A stretch of 64,000 nucleotides of DNA from NCBI GenBank assembly GCA_050186335.1, contig JBFWYO010000005.1, positions 1 through 64,000 of the forward strand. Reading direction: 5' to 3'. Positions within the stretch are counted from its first letter, which is position 1, and each line of letters starts with the position of its first letter. This DNA is from JBFWYO01 sp050186335 (GTDB taxonomy: Bacteria > Pseudomonadota > Alphaproteobacteria > Bin65). Under the pieces are notes generated by a model. The model was not told where the DNA came from. It worked only from the letters and a program-made list of their open reading frames with translations, and ran no database searches. This document shows positions 16,470 through 24,786 of the stretch, one piece after another. A program made the position numbers and the translations under genes.

Positions 16470-18011
16470 TCACCGGCCCGGCGTGTCGGGCGGCGCCACG
16501 CGATAGAGGTAACGCGGCAGCGCGGGGTCGCGGAGGATTCGCCGCGCGGGAACGATGTCGCCTAGCGCTTCGGGTCGGTGGGCGGTCACAATCCAACGCG
16601 TCGCCTCCGTCACCAGCGGTTGCGGGCCATGCCAATGGGGCAGCCGGAACGCACTCGGGAATACCGGGCTGCCGGCCAACGGCGCGTACTCATAGAACTG
16701 CCGCAGGGTGGGATACCATTCCCCGGTCACGGCGACGGTGCCTGCGGCCGGTCGTAGCGTCTCGAGATAGGCGAGCGTCGGCAGCAGATTGTCGTGCACC
16801 GGCCGTCGATACGTCGCCAAACGAATGTCTAACGCCAGGATGCCGGCCCAGCAAAGCGCCGCGACCCATGCGCTTCGCCCGCGCCGTCGGTTTGTCCAGG
16901 TCCGCATGTAGGGCATCGCCATGGCCGCCAGGCGTACGATCGCCACCGCCGAAAGCGCATGCAGCCAGAGACTCCATTTCCGTTCGACATCCCAGGGGTG
17001 CCAGCGCCAGGCGATGGCGTTGAGCGCCAAGGCGGCCAAGGCCAGGATGCCGAACAGCCGCGTTTCGTTCGATAGTATTCCCAGGCCGAGTCGCGCTCGC
17101 CAGCCGGGCGGCATGAGTGCGAACAGTCCAACGCCGGCAAGCAGCGTCGCTGGGATCGCCGCCGGCCGCGAAAGATTGCGCAGCGCCAGCTCCAGCAACT
17201 CGACGGGCGACTTGCCCACAGCCATTGCGGCGCGCAGGTAATCCAGCAATCTGCCGCCTTCGAACGAGATACGGGCGCGATACTGCGGCAGAAACAGCAT
17301 CACGAGTATCGCGACACCGAACAGCGCGACCGGCAGGGCGAAGGCCGCCCAGATGCGCCAGCGCAGAGACCGAACGCTGTCGCGGGCGTAACTCATGCCG
17401 GCCAGGGCGATGCCTGCGGCACCGGTGAATAGGGCGTAGCTGTATCGCGACGTCAGGAACAGGCCGAACAGACAGCCGGCCAACGCGGCGCGCGCAATGC
17501 CTGGCTTCGCCTGAAGCCGGGCCAGCGCCAGAGAGCCCAGGACGATGCCGGCGAATTCCATGCTGTAGGCGCGGTATTCCATCGCGTGGTCCAGGAGCAT
17601 CGGGAAGCAGGCCGGGACCAAGGCGGCGGCCACGGCGAAGGGCAGGCTCCGTGTCCAGGTCCAGCCGAGCAGCCCGAGGCCAGCGATCCCCGCGACGAAG
17701 AACAGCATCGGGACGGTGCGCAGCCAAGCCGGCTCCGTGCCGAGGCGCTGCCACGGCGCGACGAGCAGGGTGAACCCGCCCGGATCGAGATTGCCGCGCG
17801 CGTTCTCAAGCAGGATGCCGGCAAGGCCGCGCGGCGTTTGCAGCGGCGGCCCGAAACCGTCGAGCCCCATCGACATCCAGAACTGCATGGACTCGTCGTA
17901 CCAGAAGCTTTCGCGCCCAAGATGGTGCAGCACGAACCATCCAAGCGCGGCAGCGCTTAACGCTGCCAGCAGAATCGTGGCCGGGGCGGGCGTCGTCTGG
18001 TCAGGCCGCAT
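16470..18011 (-). CDS. GT-C-type membrane glycosyltransferase-like protein (GT39/PMT-like)
   Basis: A 513-aa protein with about 11 transmembrane helices. The first periplasmic loop has HLGRESFWYDESMQFW, the acidic motif after TM1 that is typical of ArnT/PMT-type glycosyltransferases using lipid-linked sugars. LDHAMEYRAYSMEF recalls the second family motif (R-x-Y). The C-terminal 100 residues form a soluble domain (GTVAVTGEWYPTLRQFYEYA). The ATG at 18011 is preferred over a GTG at 18035. It transfers an unknown sugar, perhaps to the Pro-rich peptides encoded just upstream on the other strand. Confidence 0.75.
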   Translation of the reverse strand: MRPDQTTPAPATILLAALSAAALGWFVLHHLGRESFWYDESMQFWMSMGLDGFGPPLQTPRGLAGILLENARGNLDPGGFTLLVAPWQRLGTEPAWLRTVPMLFFVAGIAGLGLLGWTWTRSLPFAVAAALVPACFPMLLDHAMEYRAYSMEFAGIVLGSLALARLQAKPGIARAALAGCLFGLFLTSRYSYALFTGAAGIALAGMSYARDSVRSLRWRIWAAFALPVALFGVAILVMLFLPQYRARISFEGGRLLDYLRAAMAVGKSPVELLELALRNLSRPAAIPATLLAGVGLFALMPPGWRARLGLGILSNETRLFGILALAALALNAIAWRWHPWDVERKWSLWLHALSAVAIVRLAAMAMPYMRTWTNRRRGRSAWVAALCWAGILALDIRLATYRRPVHDNLLPTLAYLETLRPAAGTVAVTGEWYPTLRQFYEYAPLAGSPVFPSAFRLPHWHGPQPLVTEATRWIVTAHRPEALGDIVPARRILRDPALPRYLYRVAPPDTPGR

Positions 18012-18268
18012 CGGTACCGCAGTCCCTCGCGCCACATCGCGACCGCAGGAGGAAGAGACGCGGCCGGTCGGATCAGTTCAACAGGAACGGTTCGCCGCTG
18101 CAATAGCCGGGGCGGCAGCGGCGGCACCATCCGCCGTCGAAAGATCCGGCTGCCGTGCCGGAAACGGGAATTGACCTTTCTGGGCTCTTACTTTCGTGTT
18201 AAAAGGCAAGCATCGAAGTTTCGGCATCATGCGGGCATCAACCGGCATCGCGGGGGTCGCGTTCGAGC

Positions 18269-18502
18269 ATGTCTGAAAATAAAACTGTGATGGAAGCGGA
18301 GACAGCTGTTAGCGTTCCAGATCCCCGTCGGCGCGAGGCGCTCATCAGGCTTGGCAAGTACACGGCGTATGCGACACCGGTGGTGATAGCTTCGGTAAGT
18401 GCTGCGGGAGCGACGCCGTTGTCGGGCGTGTCGCCGCCACCCCCGACGCCGCCAATTCCTTCGCCACCACCACCACCACCACCGCAGGCGCCACCGCCAT
18501 AA
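18269..18502 (+). CDS. Pro-rich small peptide 1 (RiPP/extensin-like precursor)
   Basis: A 77-aa peptide. The N-terminus is acidic and variable. Next comes the block PDPRRREALIRLGKYTAYA, then TPVVIASVSAAGATPLSGVS and a tail of almost pure Pro (PPPPTPPIPSPPPPPPP then QAPPP). The RRR + hydrophobic + AxA pattern resembles a Tat-like or RiPP leader, so the tail would be exported or modified. The block is nearly identical in the two following genes. No protein family is recognised. The ribosome site is weak (GAG). The only complete Pro-rich tail match in the window is to peptide 3. Confidence 0.8.
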   Translation: MSENKTVMEAETAVSVPDPRRREALIRLGKYTAYATPVVIASVSAAGATPLSGVSPPPPTPPIPSPPPPPPPQAPPP

Positions 18503-18920
18503 CCAAGGTCGTATTTTCGTATGTCCAAAGATACTACTGAGCCGGGAGCCGACGCAGATGCTGGCGCGCCCGATCCCCGTCGGCGCGAGGCGCTCATCAA
18601 GCTCGGCAAATACACGGCTTATGCAACACCGGTCGTGCTGGCGTCGGTAAGCGTCGCGGGAGCCACGCCATTGTCGGGCGTATCGCCGCCTTCGCCGCCG
18701 CCGCCCCCGACCCCGCAACCAACGTAAGAAGGTAGTTCTTATGTCTAACGACGTTCCCGAACCGAAAACCGAGACTGATACCGGCGCTCCCGATCCCCGT
18801 CGGCGCGAGGCGCTAATTAAGCTTGGCAAATACACGGCTTATGCAACGCCGGTTGTGCTGGCGTCGGTAAGCGCTGCGGGAGCCACCCCGTTGTCGGGCG
18901 TATCGCCGCCAACGCCTGCG
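18318..18920 (+). repeat. Three tandem copies of a leader-coding repeat
   Basis: The DNA from GATCCCCGTCGGCGCGAGGC through GGGAGC...CCGTTGTCGGGCGT is repeated nearly unchanged at about 18319-18432, 18568-18681 and 18793-18902, once per small gene. Spacing between copies is about 225-250 bp. Conservation at DNA level indicates recent tandem gene duplication; the Pro-coding tails differ in length. Confidence 0.85.
18521..18727 (+). CDS. Pro-rich small peptide 2 (RiPP/extensin-like precursor)
   Basis: A 68-aa paralogue of peptide 1: a variable acidic N-terminus (MSKDTTEPGADADAGA), the shared PDPRRREALIKLGKYTAYA block, the hydrophobic TPVVLASVSVAGATPLSGV segment and the shortest tail (SPPSPPPPPTPQPT). 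It starts 18 bp after gene 1 and ends 13 bp before gene 3, so the three are one transcript. The sequence differences lie almost entirely in the N-terminal 15 residues and the tail. Confidence 0.8.
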   Translation: MSKDTTEPGADADAGAPDPRRREALIKLGKYTAYATPVVLASVSVAGATPLSGVSPPSPPPPPTPQPT

Positions 18921-18983
18921 CCGCCGCCACCACCCCCGACGCCGCCAATTCCTTCGCCGCCTCCGCCACCCCCACCCGTTTGA
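18741..18983 (+). CDS. Pro-rich small peptide 3 (RiPP/extensin-like precursor)
   Basis: An 80-aa paralogue: MSNDVPEPKTETDTGA, then PDPRRREALIKLGKYTAYA, TPVVLASVSAAGATPLSGVS, and the longest tail (PTPAPPPPPPTPPIPSPPPP and more Pro, ending V). It has the best ribosome site of the three (AAGAAGG about 8 nt before ATG). The Ser/Thr residues embedded in Pro runs (SPP, TPP) resemble plant extensin motifs. A weak hairpin follows at 18992-19015. Confidence 0.82.
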   Translation: MSNDVPEPKTETDTGAPDPRRREALIKLGKYTAYATPVVLASVSAAGATPLSGVSPPTPAPPPPPPTPPIPSPPPPPPPV

Positions 18984-18991
18984 GGGTGGCT

Positions 18992-19015
18992 GGTCGCCTC
19001 CATCAGGGCGCGACC
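18992..19015 (+). terminator. Weak hairpin after the peptide genes
   Basis: GGTCGC (18992-18997) can pair with GCGACC (19010-19015), leaving a 12-nt loop, between the peptide genes and the convergent oxygenase gene. No T-run follows. Tentative bidirectional terminator. Confidence 0.25.
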
Positions 19016-19061
19016 GATCTTCACTTGATTCGCCGGCAAATGTATTGCATTGCCTGGTTCG

Positions 19062-19886
19062 TTAGTTCTTTGGCCGGATCCAGCCGTTCAGGGTGAATCG
19101 GCCGTCTGCGAACGTGTCGGCGCCGAAGGTAGGCAGTACCTCGTGGTACTGGCCGCTCGGGAAGAAGATGATCATGTTGTTCGCCGGCGCGAACTCGGAG
19201 TAGCTCGCGATCGGCACCCAGTTGCCTTCTTGGACATACGATCGGTCGTACATTCGCATCGCGCCGCCCGAGAACGCCTGAGGTTCGCGGCAGAAATAGT
19301 ATACGTAGGTCAGGAAGCGCGACGCGGTTCTGGGCGAGCCGTTGTCGTTGTGGATCTTGAAATAGCCGCCATTCGCGTGCGCAGTCATTTGCATCTCGAA
19401 GGTGTAGCCGTCGGGCAGGGCCAAGCCGAAGTGCGACGCGACGTCGGGCAACAACTCGCGCACGCGGGCTTCGAAGGCCACGTCGATGTCGCCGAGCGCC
19501 ATGAGCACCCGCGATTGACGGTGGTCTTTTACGTCCCCGTCGACGCCCGATGTCTGGAAGTCCGGTTCCTTGCGGATCGCGTAGTCCATGACCGCGCGAT
19601 TCTCCTCCGGCGTCAGGAAGCCGGGGATGCGAATGTAGGCGGCCGGCAGAATCTGACCGGGGGGCTGGCGGCTGGCAAAACGCAGCGGCGGCTCCGTCTC
19701 GACCGAAACAATGCGCGCGGCCGGGATACATACGCCGCGCAACGCGCCGTCCTCGAGGATGTCCAGCTCGACGGGATCGTTGCCGCCGGCCATCGCGCGC
19801 GACAGGCTGCCGATCAGCGGGGCATCGTCCGCGCAGACCGTTTCGTAAACATGGTCTCCGCTCAGGAGAAGACGTATCTTGACCAT
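19062..19886 (-). CDS. 2OG-Fe(II) oxygenase, prolyl-4-hydroxylase-like
   Basis: A 274-aa protein. The C-terminal 190 residues form a P4H/PKHD-type jelly roll: entry helix GFLTPEENRAVMDYAIR, Fe ligands His and Asp in FKIHNDNGSP, FLTYVYYFCREPQAFSGG, distal His in GQYHEVLP, and the 2OG-binding Arg in DGRFTLNGWIRPKN. The first 80 residues are an extra N-terminal domain. P4H enzymes hydroxylate Pro using O2 and 2-oxoglutarate. The gene is convergent with three genes for Pro-rich peptides, so hydroxylation of those tails is a natural hypothesis. A GTAGG site lies near the ATG. Confidence 0.87.
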   Translation of the reverse strand: MVKIRLLLSGDHVYETVCADDAPLIGSLSRAMAGGNDPVELDILEDGALRGVCIPAARIVSVETEPPLRFASRQPPGQILPAAYIRIPGFLTPEENRAVMDYAIRKEPDFQTSGVDGDVKDHRQSRVLMALGDIDVAFEARVRELLPDVASHFGLALPDGYTFEMQMTAHANGGYFKIHNDNGSPRTASRFLTYVYYFCREPQAFSGGAMRMYDRSYVQEGNWVPIASYSEFAPANNMIIFFPSGQYHEVLPTFGADTFADGRFTLNGWIRPKN

Positions 19887-19914
19887 GGTGCCTACTCTAT
19901 CTTCCTCCGGATTG

Positions 19915-21015
19915 ATGACAACATCTCTCGACCTCGCGATCTCGCAGCCTTTGCACGACGGTCTCCTCGTTGCGCGGCGCGGCGGCTACCGTATGCTGGT
20001 CATGAACGGTTCGGCGCGCTTTATGTGGGAGCGCTTGGCGAGCGGCGTGCCGATTGCTGATATTCCGGTCCTCGTTGCAGAGCAATATCAGATTGAACTG
20101 GCGCGCGCGCAGCAAGACTTCGACGCATTGTTACGCGAGTGGATGGCCGAGGGCCTCGTCCGATCGGCTTTCTCGCGGCGGCATTACAGTCTAGCCGGGA
20201 TCGGATTTACCGTCGATTGTGCCGACGCCGCGCAGGACGACGCGTTGGCGCAGGTTATCGGCCATCTCGGCGTTGCGCGCCCGCCGGGCGACGCCGACGC
20301 CCCGCAGCGTGGCTTCTCGCTTGTCCGCGACGGTGCCGAAACCGTGCTCTTCGTCGACGGCACCGAGGCATGCCGCGCCGCCACGCTGGACAAGACGATC
20401 GAACGATTGCTCGCCGATGCGCTGTTGCACGTCTACGACAATACCGACTGGGTGGCCTCAGTGCATGCCGCAGCGCTCGGCGACGAACGCGGCTGCCTGC
20501 TGCTGCCCGGCGTTTCCGGCACCGGCAAAACGACGCTGACGGCGGCTTTGCTGGCCGGAACGGGGCTGCGCTATCTGACCGACGATATCGCGCTGTTGCG
20601 AAGCAAGGATCTGTGCGTGGAGCCGGTGCCCGGCCCGCTGGTGCTGAAGCGCGGCAGTTGGCCGCTACTGGAAGCCGCACTTCCGGAATTAGCGGCGAAG
20701 CCGAATTGGCGCCGCTTCGACGATGACGTGCGCTACTGGTCGCCGCCGGTCGAGCGCATCGCCACGACATCGCTCCCCGTAACGGCAGTGGCACTGCCGC
20801 GCCGCAGGGCAGGGGTCGCGGCGCGCCTGGTGCCGATTTCGCCGCTTGAAGGGCTGAACGGCATCATCGCCGCACCCGCGACCATCCAGCCGCCCATCAC
20901 CGCCGCTACGCTGGAGCGCTTGGCCGGTTGGGCAAAAGGGATCGCGTTCCACCGCCTCGAATACGCTCGTGTCGAAGAGGCGGTGCCGTTGCTCGAGTCG
21001 CTGCTCGGCGCATGA
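19915..21015 (+). CDS. PqqD-like domain fused to HprK-like kinase
   Basis: A 366-aa fusion. Residues 1-85 match PqqD/RRE proteins, which bind RiPP leader peptides (DGLLVARRGGYRMLVMNGSA, RFMWERLASGVPIADIP, FDALLREWMAEGLV). The rest resembles HPr kinase: Walker A at about residues 199-207 (PGVSGTGKTTLTAALL) and the acidic YLTDDIALL. Such kinases (HprK-related A/B) occur with PqqD and a nucleotidyltransferase, and with lasso peptide clusters. The ATG at 19915 is chosen; a TTG (19879) or ATG (19885) upstream would overlap the divergent oxygenase start. The stop overlaps the next start (ATGA). Confidence 0.85.
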   Translation: MTTSLDLAISQPLHDGLLVARRGGYRMLVMNGSARFMWERLASGVPIADIPVLVAEQYQIELARAQQDFDALLREWMAEGLVRSAFSRRHYSLAGIGFTVDCADAAQDDALAQVIGHLGVARPPGDADAPQRGFSLVRDGAETVLFVDGTEACRAATLDKTIERLLADALLHVYDNTDWVASVHAAALGDERGCLLLPGVSGTGKTTLTAALLAGTGLRYLTDDIALLRSKDLCVEPVPGPLVLKRGSWPLLEAALPELAAKPNWRRFDDDVRYWSPPVERIATTSLPVTAVALPRRRAGVAARLVPISPLEGLNGIIAAPATIQPPITAATLERLAGWAKGIAFHRLEYARVEEAVPLLESLLGA

Positions 21016-22100
21016 GCCGGACGGACGCATTCGCGTTGCTGTGCCGTTGTCTGACTCCGGCGTATTCGGCGGATGCCACGGATGCCATCCGTCGGCAGAT
21101 CGCCGCCGGGCCGTCCTGGGAAGATTTTCTGGCGCTGGCCGACGAGCTCTCGGTTTCCACTGCGCTCGCGCAAGCCGTGCGGGACAAGGCGGTTGCGGAC
21201 GCATTGCCGTCGGAGGTCCTGGATTTCATCGACGGCATGGCCGAGTTGAACCGTCTGCGCAATGCGCAGATACACGTGGAAGCGCTATCGGTTGCGCGCC
21301 TGCTGAACGGCGCGGGCGTCAGGCCGGTCTTTCTGAAGGGCGCCGCAAACCTGCTGTCCGGGCTCTATGCCGACCCCGGGCAGCGCATCATGTTGGATCT
21401 CGACCTGCTTGTGCCGTTCGATACGGTTCTGAATTGCGCCGCCGCCCTGCGGGCCGCCGGCTATACCGAGTTGGCGGACAGCGGATTCCCGGCGCATCAC
21501 CACTACCCCGCGATGGGGCGTCCCGGCGACATCGCCGCAGTGGAACTACATGTCGAGCCGCTCGACTTGCCGCTGCGCCGGCTACTGCCCGCCGAAATCG
21601 TCCTGGCCGGCGCCATTCCGCGGAACGCCGAAGGCGCAGAGTTCGCCGTGCCGACGCCAACGGTGCGGGTGATCCATGCGATCGCTCACGCGCAACTGGC
21701 CAACAACGAGCACCTGATCGGCCGCTTTCCGTTACGTGATCTGCTCGATGTCGCCCTGTTGGCAAGAGATAGCGGCGCAGCGCCGGACTGGCACGCCATC
21801 GGCACCGCTTTCGCGGGGGAAGGCGGGGGCACGGCGCTGGACTTTCACCGTCTGGCCCTTGCGCGTCTGTTCGATATTGAATCGGACGGACCGCGGCCGG
21901 GGCTGTGGGCCAGGGCGCTCTACCGCCGCGCCCTCTGGCAGGTCGGCCATCCTCGCATGCAAAGCCTGAGCGAGCGCGCCTTGCGGCCCTGGCTGTTGCT
22001 TCGGCGCTCGCTTTCCGGCCCCGCGTTGCGCCGCCGCCTGTGGCGCAACCTGCTGGACGCCGAGTGGCGCCGTCGGCAATGGCGGAGGCTGGTCCGATGA
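21012..22100 (+). CDS. Nucleotidyltransferase-family protein (NTP_transf_5-like)
   Basis: A 362-aa protein. The N-terminal helical region is followed by VFLKGAANLLSGLY and QRIMLDLDLLVPFD (metal-binding DxD), the signature of the uncharacterised nucleotidyltransferases that accompany PqqD/HprK kinases. The C-terminal part (VHAIAHAQLANN, LRDLLDVALLAR) is helical and Arg-rich at its end. It is translationally coupled to the kinase gene, so both probably act on the same peptide or sugar. Whether it transfers AMP, a sugar-nucleotide or nothing is unknown. Confidence 0.83.
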   Translation: MSRTDAFALLCRCLTPAYSADATDAIRRQIAAGPSWEDFLALADELSVSTALAQAVRDKAVADALPSEVLDFIDGMAELNRLRNAQIHVEALSVARLLNGAGVRPVFLKGAANLLSGLYADPGQRIMLDLDLLVPFDTVLNCAAALRAAGYTELADSGFPAHHHYPAMGRPGDIAAVELHVEPLDLPLRRLLPAEIVLAGAIPRNAEGAEFAVPTPTVRVIHAIAHAQLANNEHLIGRFPLRDLLDVALLARDSGAAPDWHAIGTAFAGEGGGTALDFHRLALARLFDIESDGPRPGLWARALYRRALWQVGHPRMQSLSERALRPWLLLRRSLSGPALRRRLWRNLLDAEWRRRQWRRLVR

Positions 22101-22131
22101 GCCGTGACGCCAGATTGAGGGGATTGTGATC

Positions 22132-23565
22132 ATGGTCAAGAGCGTCGCGGTCATCGGCGCCGGCCCGGCCGGGCTGACCGCCGCCTACCAGCTAGCGAAG
22201 GCGGGCGTGGCCGTCACCGTGTTCGAGGCCGGCGCTGCCGTGGGCGGCATGGCGCGGACCGTCTCGCTCTGGGGCCAACGCGTCGATCTGGGGCCTCACC
22301 GTTTCTTCAGCAACGATGCGCGCGTGAACCGGCTGTGGTTCGAAGTGGTGGGCGACCGCTACAGCATGGTGAACCGTCTGACCCGCATCCGTTACCGGCA
22401 CACGTTCTTCAACTATCCACTGCAGCCAAGGAACGCATTGCTGGGGCTCGGTCCGATCGAGGCGCTGCGCTGCGTAATGAGCTATGCGCGCGCGCAGCTA
22501 AGGCCGGAGCCGGACGAAACCACGTTCGAGAGCTGGGTCGTGAATCGTTTCGGCCGAAGGCTGTTCGAGACTTTCTTCAAGTCCTACAGCGAAAAGCTGT
22601 GGGGCATCCGCTGCACGGAACTGGACGCCGACTTCGCGGCCCAGCGGATCAGGAAGTTTTCGTTGTCGGAGGCAATCCGGGCGGCGCTGTTCTCGCCGCG
22701 CGGCGCGGCGCATCGCACGCTGGCGGATATGTTCGCCTACCCCCATGGCGGCAGCGGCGCGGTCTACGACGAGATGGCGCGCCGGATCGCGGCCATGGGC
22801 GGCACTGTGGTCCTGAACACGCCGGTCGCCGCGGTCGTGCCGACTTCGTCGACGGACGAACGACCGAAACTGGAACTGGCTAATGGCGGCAACCTTGCGT
22901 TTGACCACATTGTTTCGACGATGCCCATCACGCAGCTGCTCGCGCGGATGTCGGCGCCGCGGGACGTTGAAATGCACGCAGCGCAACTTCGCTTCCGCAA
23001 CACCATACTTGTCTACCTGCGGGTGACGGGCGATCGGCTGTTTCCGGACCAGTGGATCTATGTCCACTCGCCCGAACTCGCGACCGGCCGGATCACCAAC
23101 TTCCGTAACTGGCATGCGTCGCTCAACCAGGATCAGCCCGATACGATCCTGTGTCTGGAATATTGGTGCAACGAGCCGGATCCGATCTGGACCGAAGTCG
23201 ACGAAGCGCTGATCCGCCGTGCGACCGACGACGCATATCGCAGCGGACTCGTACCGGCCGATAAGATCGAGGCGGGCCATGTCCTGCGGGTGCCAAAATG
23301 CTACCCGATCTATGCCGCGGGCTATCGCGGCCACCTGAGACCGGTGCAGGATTTCCTCGCCGCCCAGCGAGGCCTGAGCGTGATCGGGCGCTACGGTGCC
23401 TTCAAATACAACAATCAGGACCACAGCATTCTGATGGGCATGCTGGCGGCCGAGAACATAGTCTCCGGCGCACGCCACGACCTCTGGGCGGTCAATTCCG
23501 ACGATGAATACCAGGAAGCATCGCAGATCGCCGCCGAGGGCGCGAGCGTCAAGCAGGCGAGATGA
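22132..23565 (+). CDS. FAD-dependent oxidoreductase, UDP-galactopyranose mutase-like
   Basis: A 477-aa flavoprotein with the dinucleotide-binding loop at the N-terminus (VAVIGAGPAGLTAAYQLA, then VFEAGAAVGGMARTV). The VDLGPHRFFSND, FNYPLQPRNAL, FESWVVNRFGRRLFETFF and EKLWGIRCTELD segments match COG1232/UGM-like proteins of polysaccharide clusters. The C-terminal FAD motif is GRYGAFKYNNQDHSILMG. UGM enzymes convert UDP-galactopyranose to UDP-galactofuranose. A non-mutase dehydrogenase is also possible. It lies 31 bp after the nucleotidyltransferase gene; the ATG at 22132 is chosen over a GTG at 22126. Confidence 0.8.
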   Translation: MVKSVAVIGAGPAGLTAAYQLAKAGVAVTVFEAGAAVGGMARTVSLWGQRVDLGPHRFFSNDARVNRLWFEVVGDRYSMVNRLTRIRYRHTFFNYPLQPRNALLGLGPIEALRCVMSYARAQLRPEPDETTFESWVVNRFGRRLFETFFKSYSEKLWGIRCTELDADFAAQRIRKFSLSEAIRAALFSPRGAAHRTLADMFAYPHGGSGAVYDEMARRIAAMGGTVVLNTPVAAVVPTSSTDERPKLELANGGNLAFDHIVSTMPITQLLARMSAPRDVEMHAAQLRFRNTILVYLRVTGDRLFPDQWIYVHSPELATGRITNFRNWHASLNQDQPDTILCLEYWCNEPDPIWTEVDEALIRRATDDAYRSGLVPADKIEAGHVLRVPKCYPIYAAGYRGHLRPVQDFLAAQRGLSVIGRYGAFKYNNQDHSILMGMLAAENIVSGARHDLWAVNSDDEYQEASQIAAEGASVKQAR

Positions 23566-23670
23566 ACGGCGCCGAACTCGGATCCGGTTACCCGCGCGCA
23601 CGGACTGATTCGTGCCGCGTAGACGCGATGAAGACTATCGAATACGGGATTCGACGAGACCGTGCCGCCC

Positions 23671-24786
23671 TTATTTTGCGTTGGCGCGCGGGCCGCGCGC
23701 TTCGGGCGCGCAGGATCCGAGCACTTTCTTTTCCGATTGGCATGCCGCGATCAGATCCTGCTGCCGAATTCTGCATTGAACAATGAGCGGACCCTTCATC
23801 AGGCCGCCGGGAACATTGTCGCAGTCGCATGAGATGGCGGCGCAGTCGACGTCCGAGCTTTTCGCCTTGAACAGTTTGAAGGCTTCGCCGCACCAGGGTC
23901 CCGCGACGGGAATCCCTTTGCAAAGCCGCTCGAAGAAATCCACTGCCGTCTTCTCGGTCCACGGGCCCTTGGCGAGATCTTTCATGCGCGACTCGATCTT
24001 GCCGAATGTCTGCTGATCGAATTTCCCGGTCGTCATGGCGTCGGCGACCAAATTCATCGCCTTCGACGATTCATCGAACATCTCGCTATTCCAGACCACC
24101 GTATCGCGGAACACCGTGTAGCCCGGACCGGTGAGGGCCGGCCCGGCGCCGCGCGGCAGTAGGCCGAACAATCGATCGATCGCCCGCCGCTTTTCGGCCT
24201 CGTTCATATTTTGCGGATTGGCCGCATCGCGCGCCTTCTTGGCGAGGGCGGCAATTTGCTCGATCAGTTCGGCGGTTTTCGAGCGCGGTTGCGTCCCGCC
24301 GATCGGCGGGTCGACGATGTCGGCAAGCTTCGGCAGCCCCGCCTTGGTCGCCGCGTCGTCCAGCTTCTTGATCGCGTTGTCGACGCGAACCGCCGTATCC
24401 GGCAGGAGCATGCCGTTGTCGCGCATCTCGCCGATGGTGGCCATCATCGGCCCCACGATGCTTCGGAAAGTCCGCGCATCCTTGATCGCTCCGGCGGCCG
24501 CCAGGTTGCCGAGCGCCTCGAGCATCCTTGCGGGTCCGGCTTCCTGCGCTGCTGCGACAGACATCAACCGGGCGGTCAATCGGGCTTGGTCGGCGTTGGG
24601 GTTGGCGGCGGCGATCTTTTCGATCTGGCGCAGCGCTGCGACCCGATCGGCCGTCGTCTTGGCAGCCTGCAGCTTGTCGCCGGCGATCTTCATTTCGGCC
24701 TTGGCCTTCGACGGCCATTCCGCGGCTTGAGCGGCCGGTGCGCTTATCGATAAAAGAAAAGCGGCGAAGACGAGGAATCGTAGCAT
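23671..24786 (-). CDS. Secreted hypothetical protein with Cys-rich C-terminus
   Basis: A 371-aa protein. The N-terminal signal peptide is MLRFLVFAAFLLSISAPAAQ with an AQA-A cleavage site. The body is helical and rich in Ala and Lys (KAEMKIAGDKLQAAKTTADR). The C-terminal 100 residues hold most Cys (ERLCKGIPVAGPWCGEAFK, DVDCAAISCDCDN, IVQCRI, AACQSEKKVLGSCAP), suggesting a disulfide-bonded periplasmic domain. No family is recognised. It is convergent with the flavoprotein gene and may belong to the same cluster or not. Confidence 0.7.
   Translation of the reverse strand: MLRFLVFAAFLLSISAPAAQAAEWPSKAKAEMKIAGDKLQAAKTTADRVAALRQIEKIAAANPNADQARLTARLMSVAAAQEAGPARMLEALGNLAAAGAIKDARTFRSIVGPMMATIGEMRDNGMLLPDTAVRVDNAIKKLDDAATKAGLPKLADIVDPPIGGTQPRSKTAELIEQIAALAKKARDAANPQNMNEAEKRRAIDRLFGLLPRGAGPALTGPGYTVFRDTVVWNSEMFDESSKAMNLVADAMTTGKFDQQTFGKIESRMKDLAKGPWTEKTAVDFFERLCKGIPVAGPWCGEAFKLFKAKSSDVDCAAISCDCDNVPGGLMKGPLIVQCRIRQQDLIAACQSEKKVLGSCAPEARGPRANAK

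Noticed and set aside
16470..18011. Membrane glycosyltransferase as ArnT (lipid A modification)
   Set aside because: Only the acidic motif after TM1 matches; no lipid A modification genes are near, so the specific name is not supported.
18421..18982. Pro-coding CCG/CCA runs as a microsatellite or CRISPR-like array
   Set aside because: The runs lie in frame within three related genes with conserved leaders, and there is no regular spacer-repeat structure.
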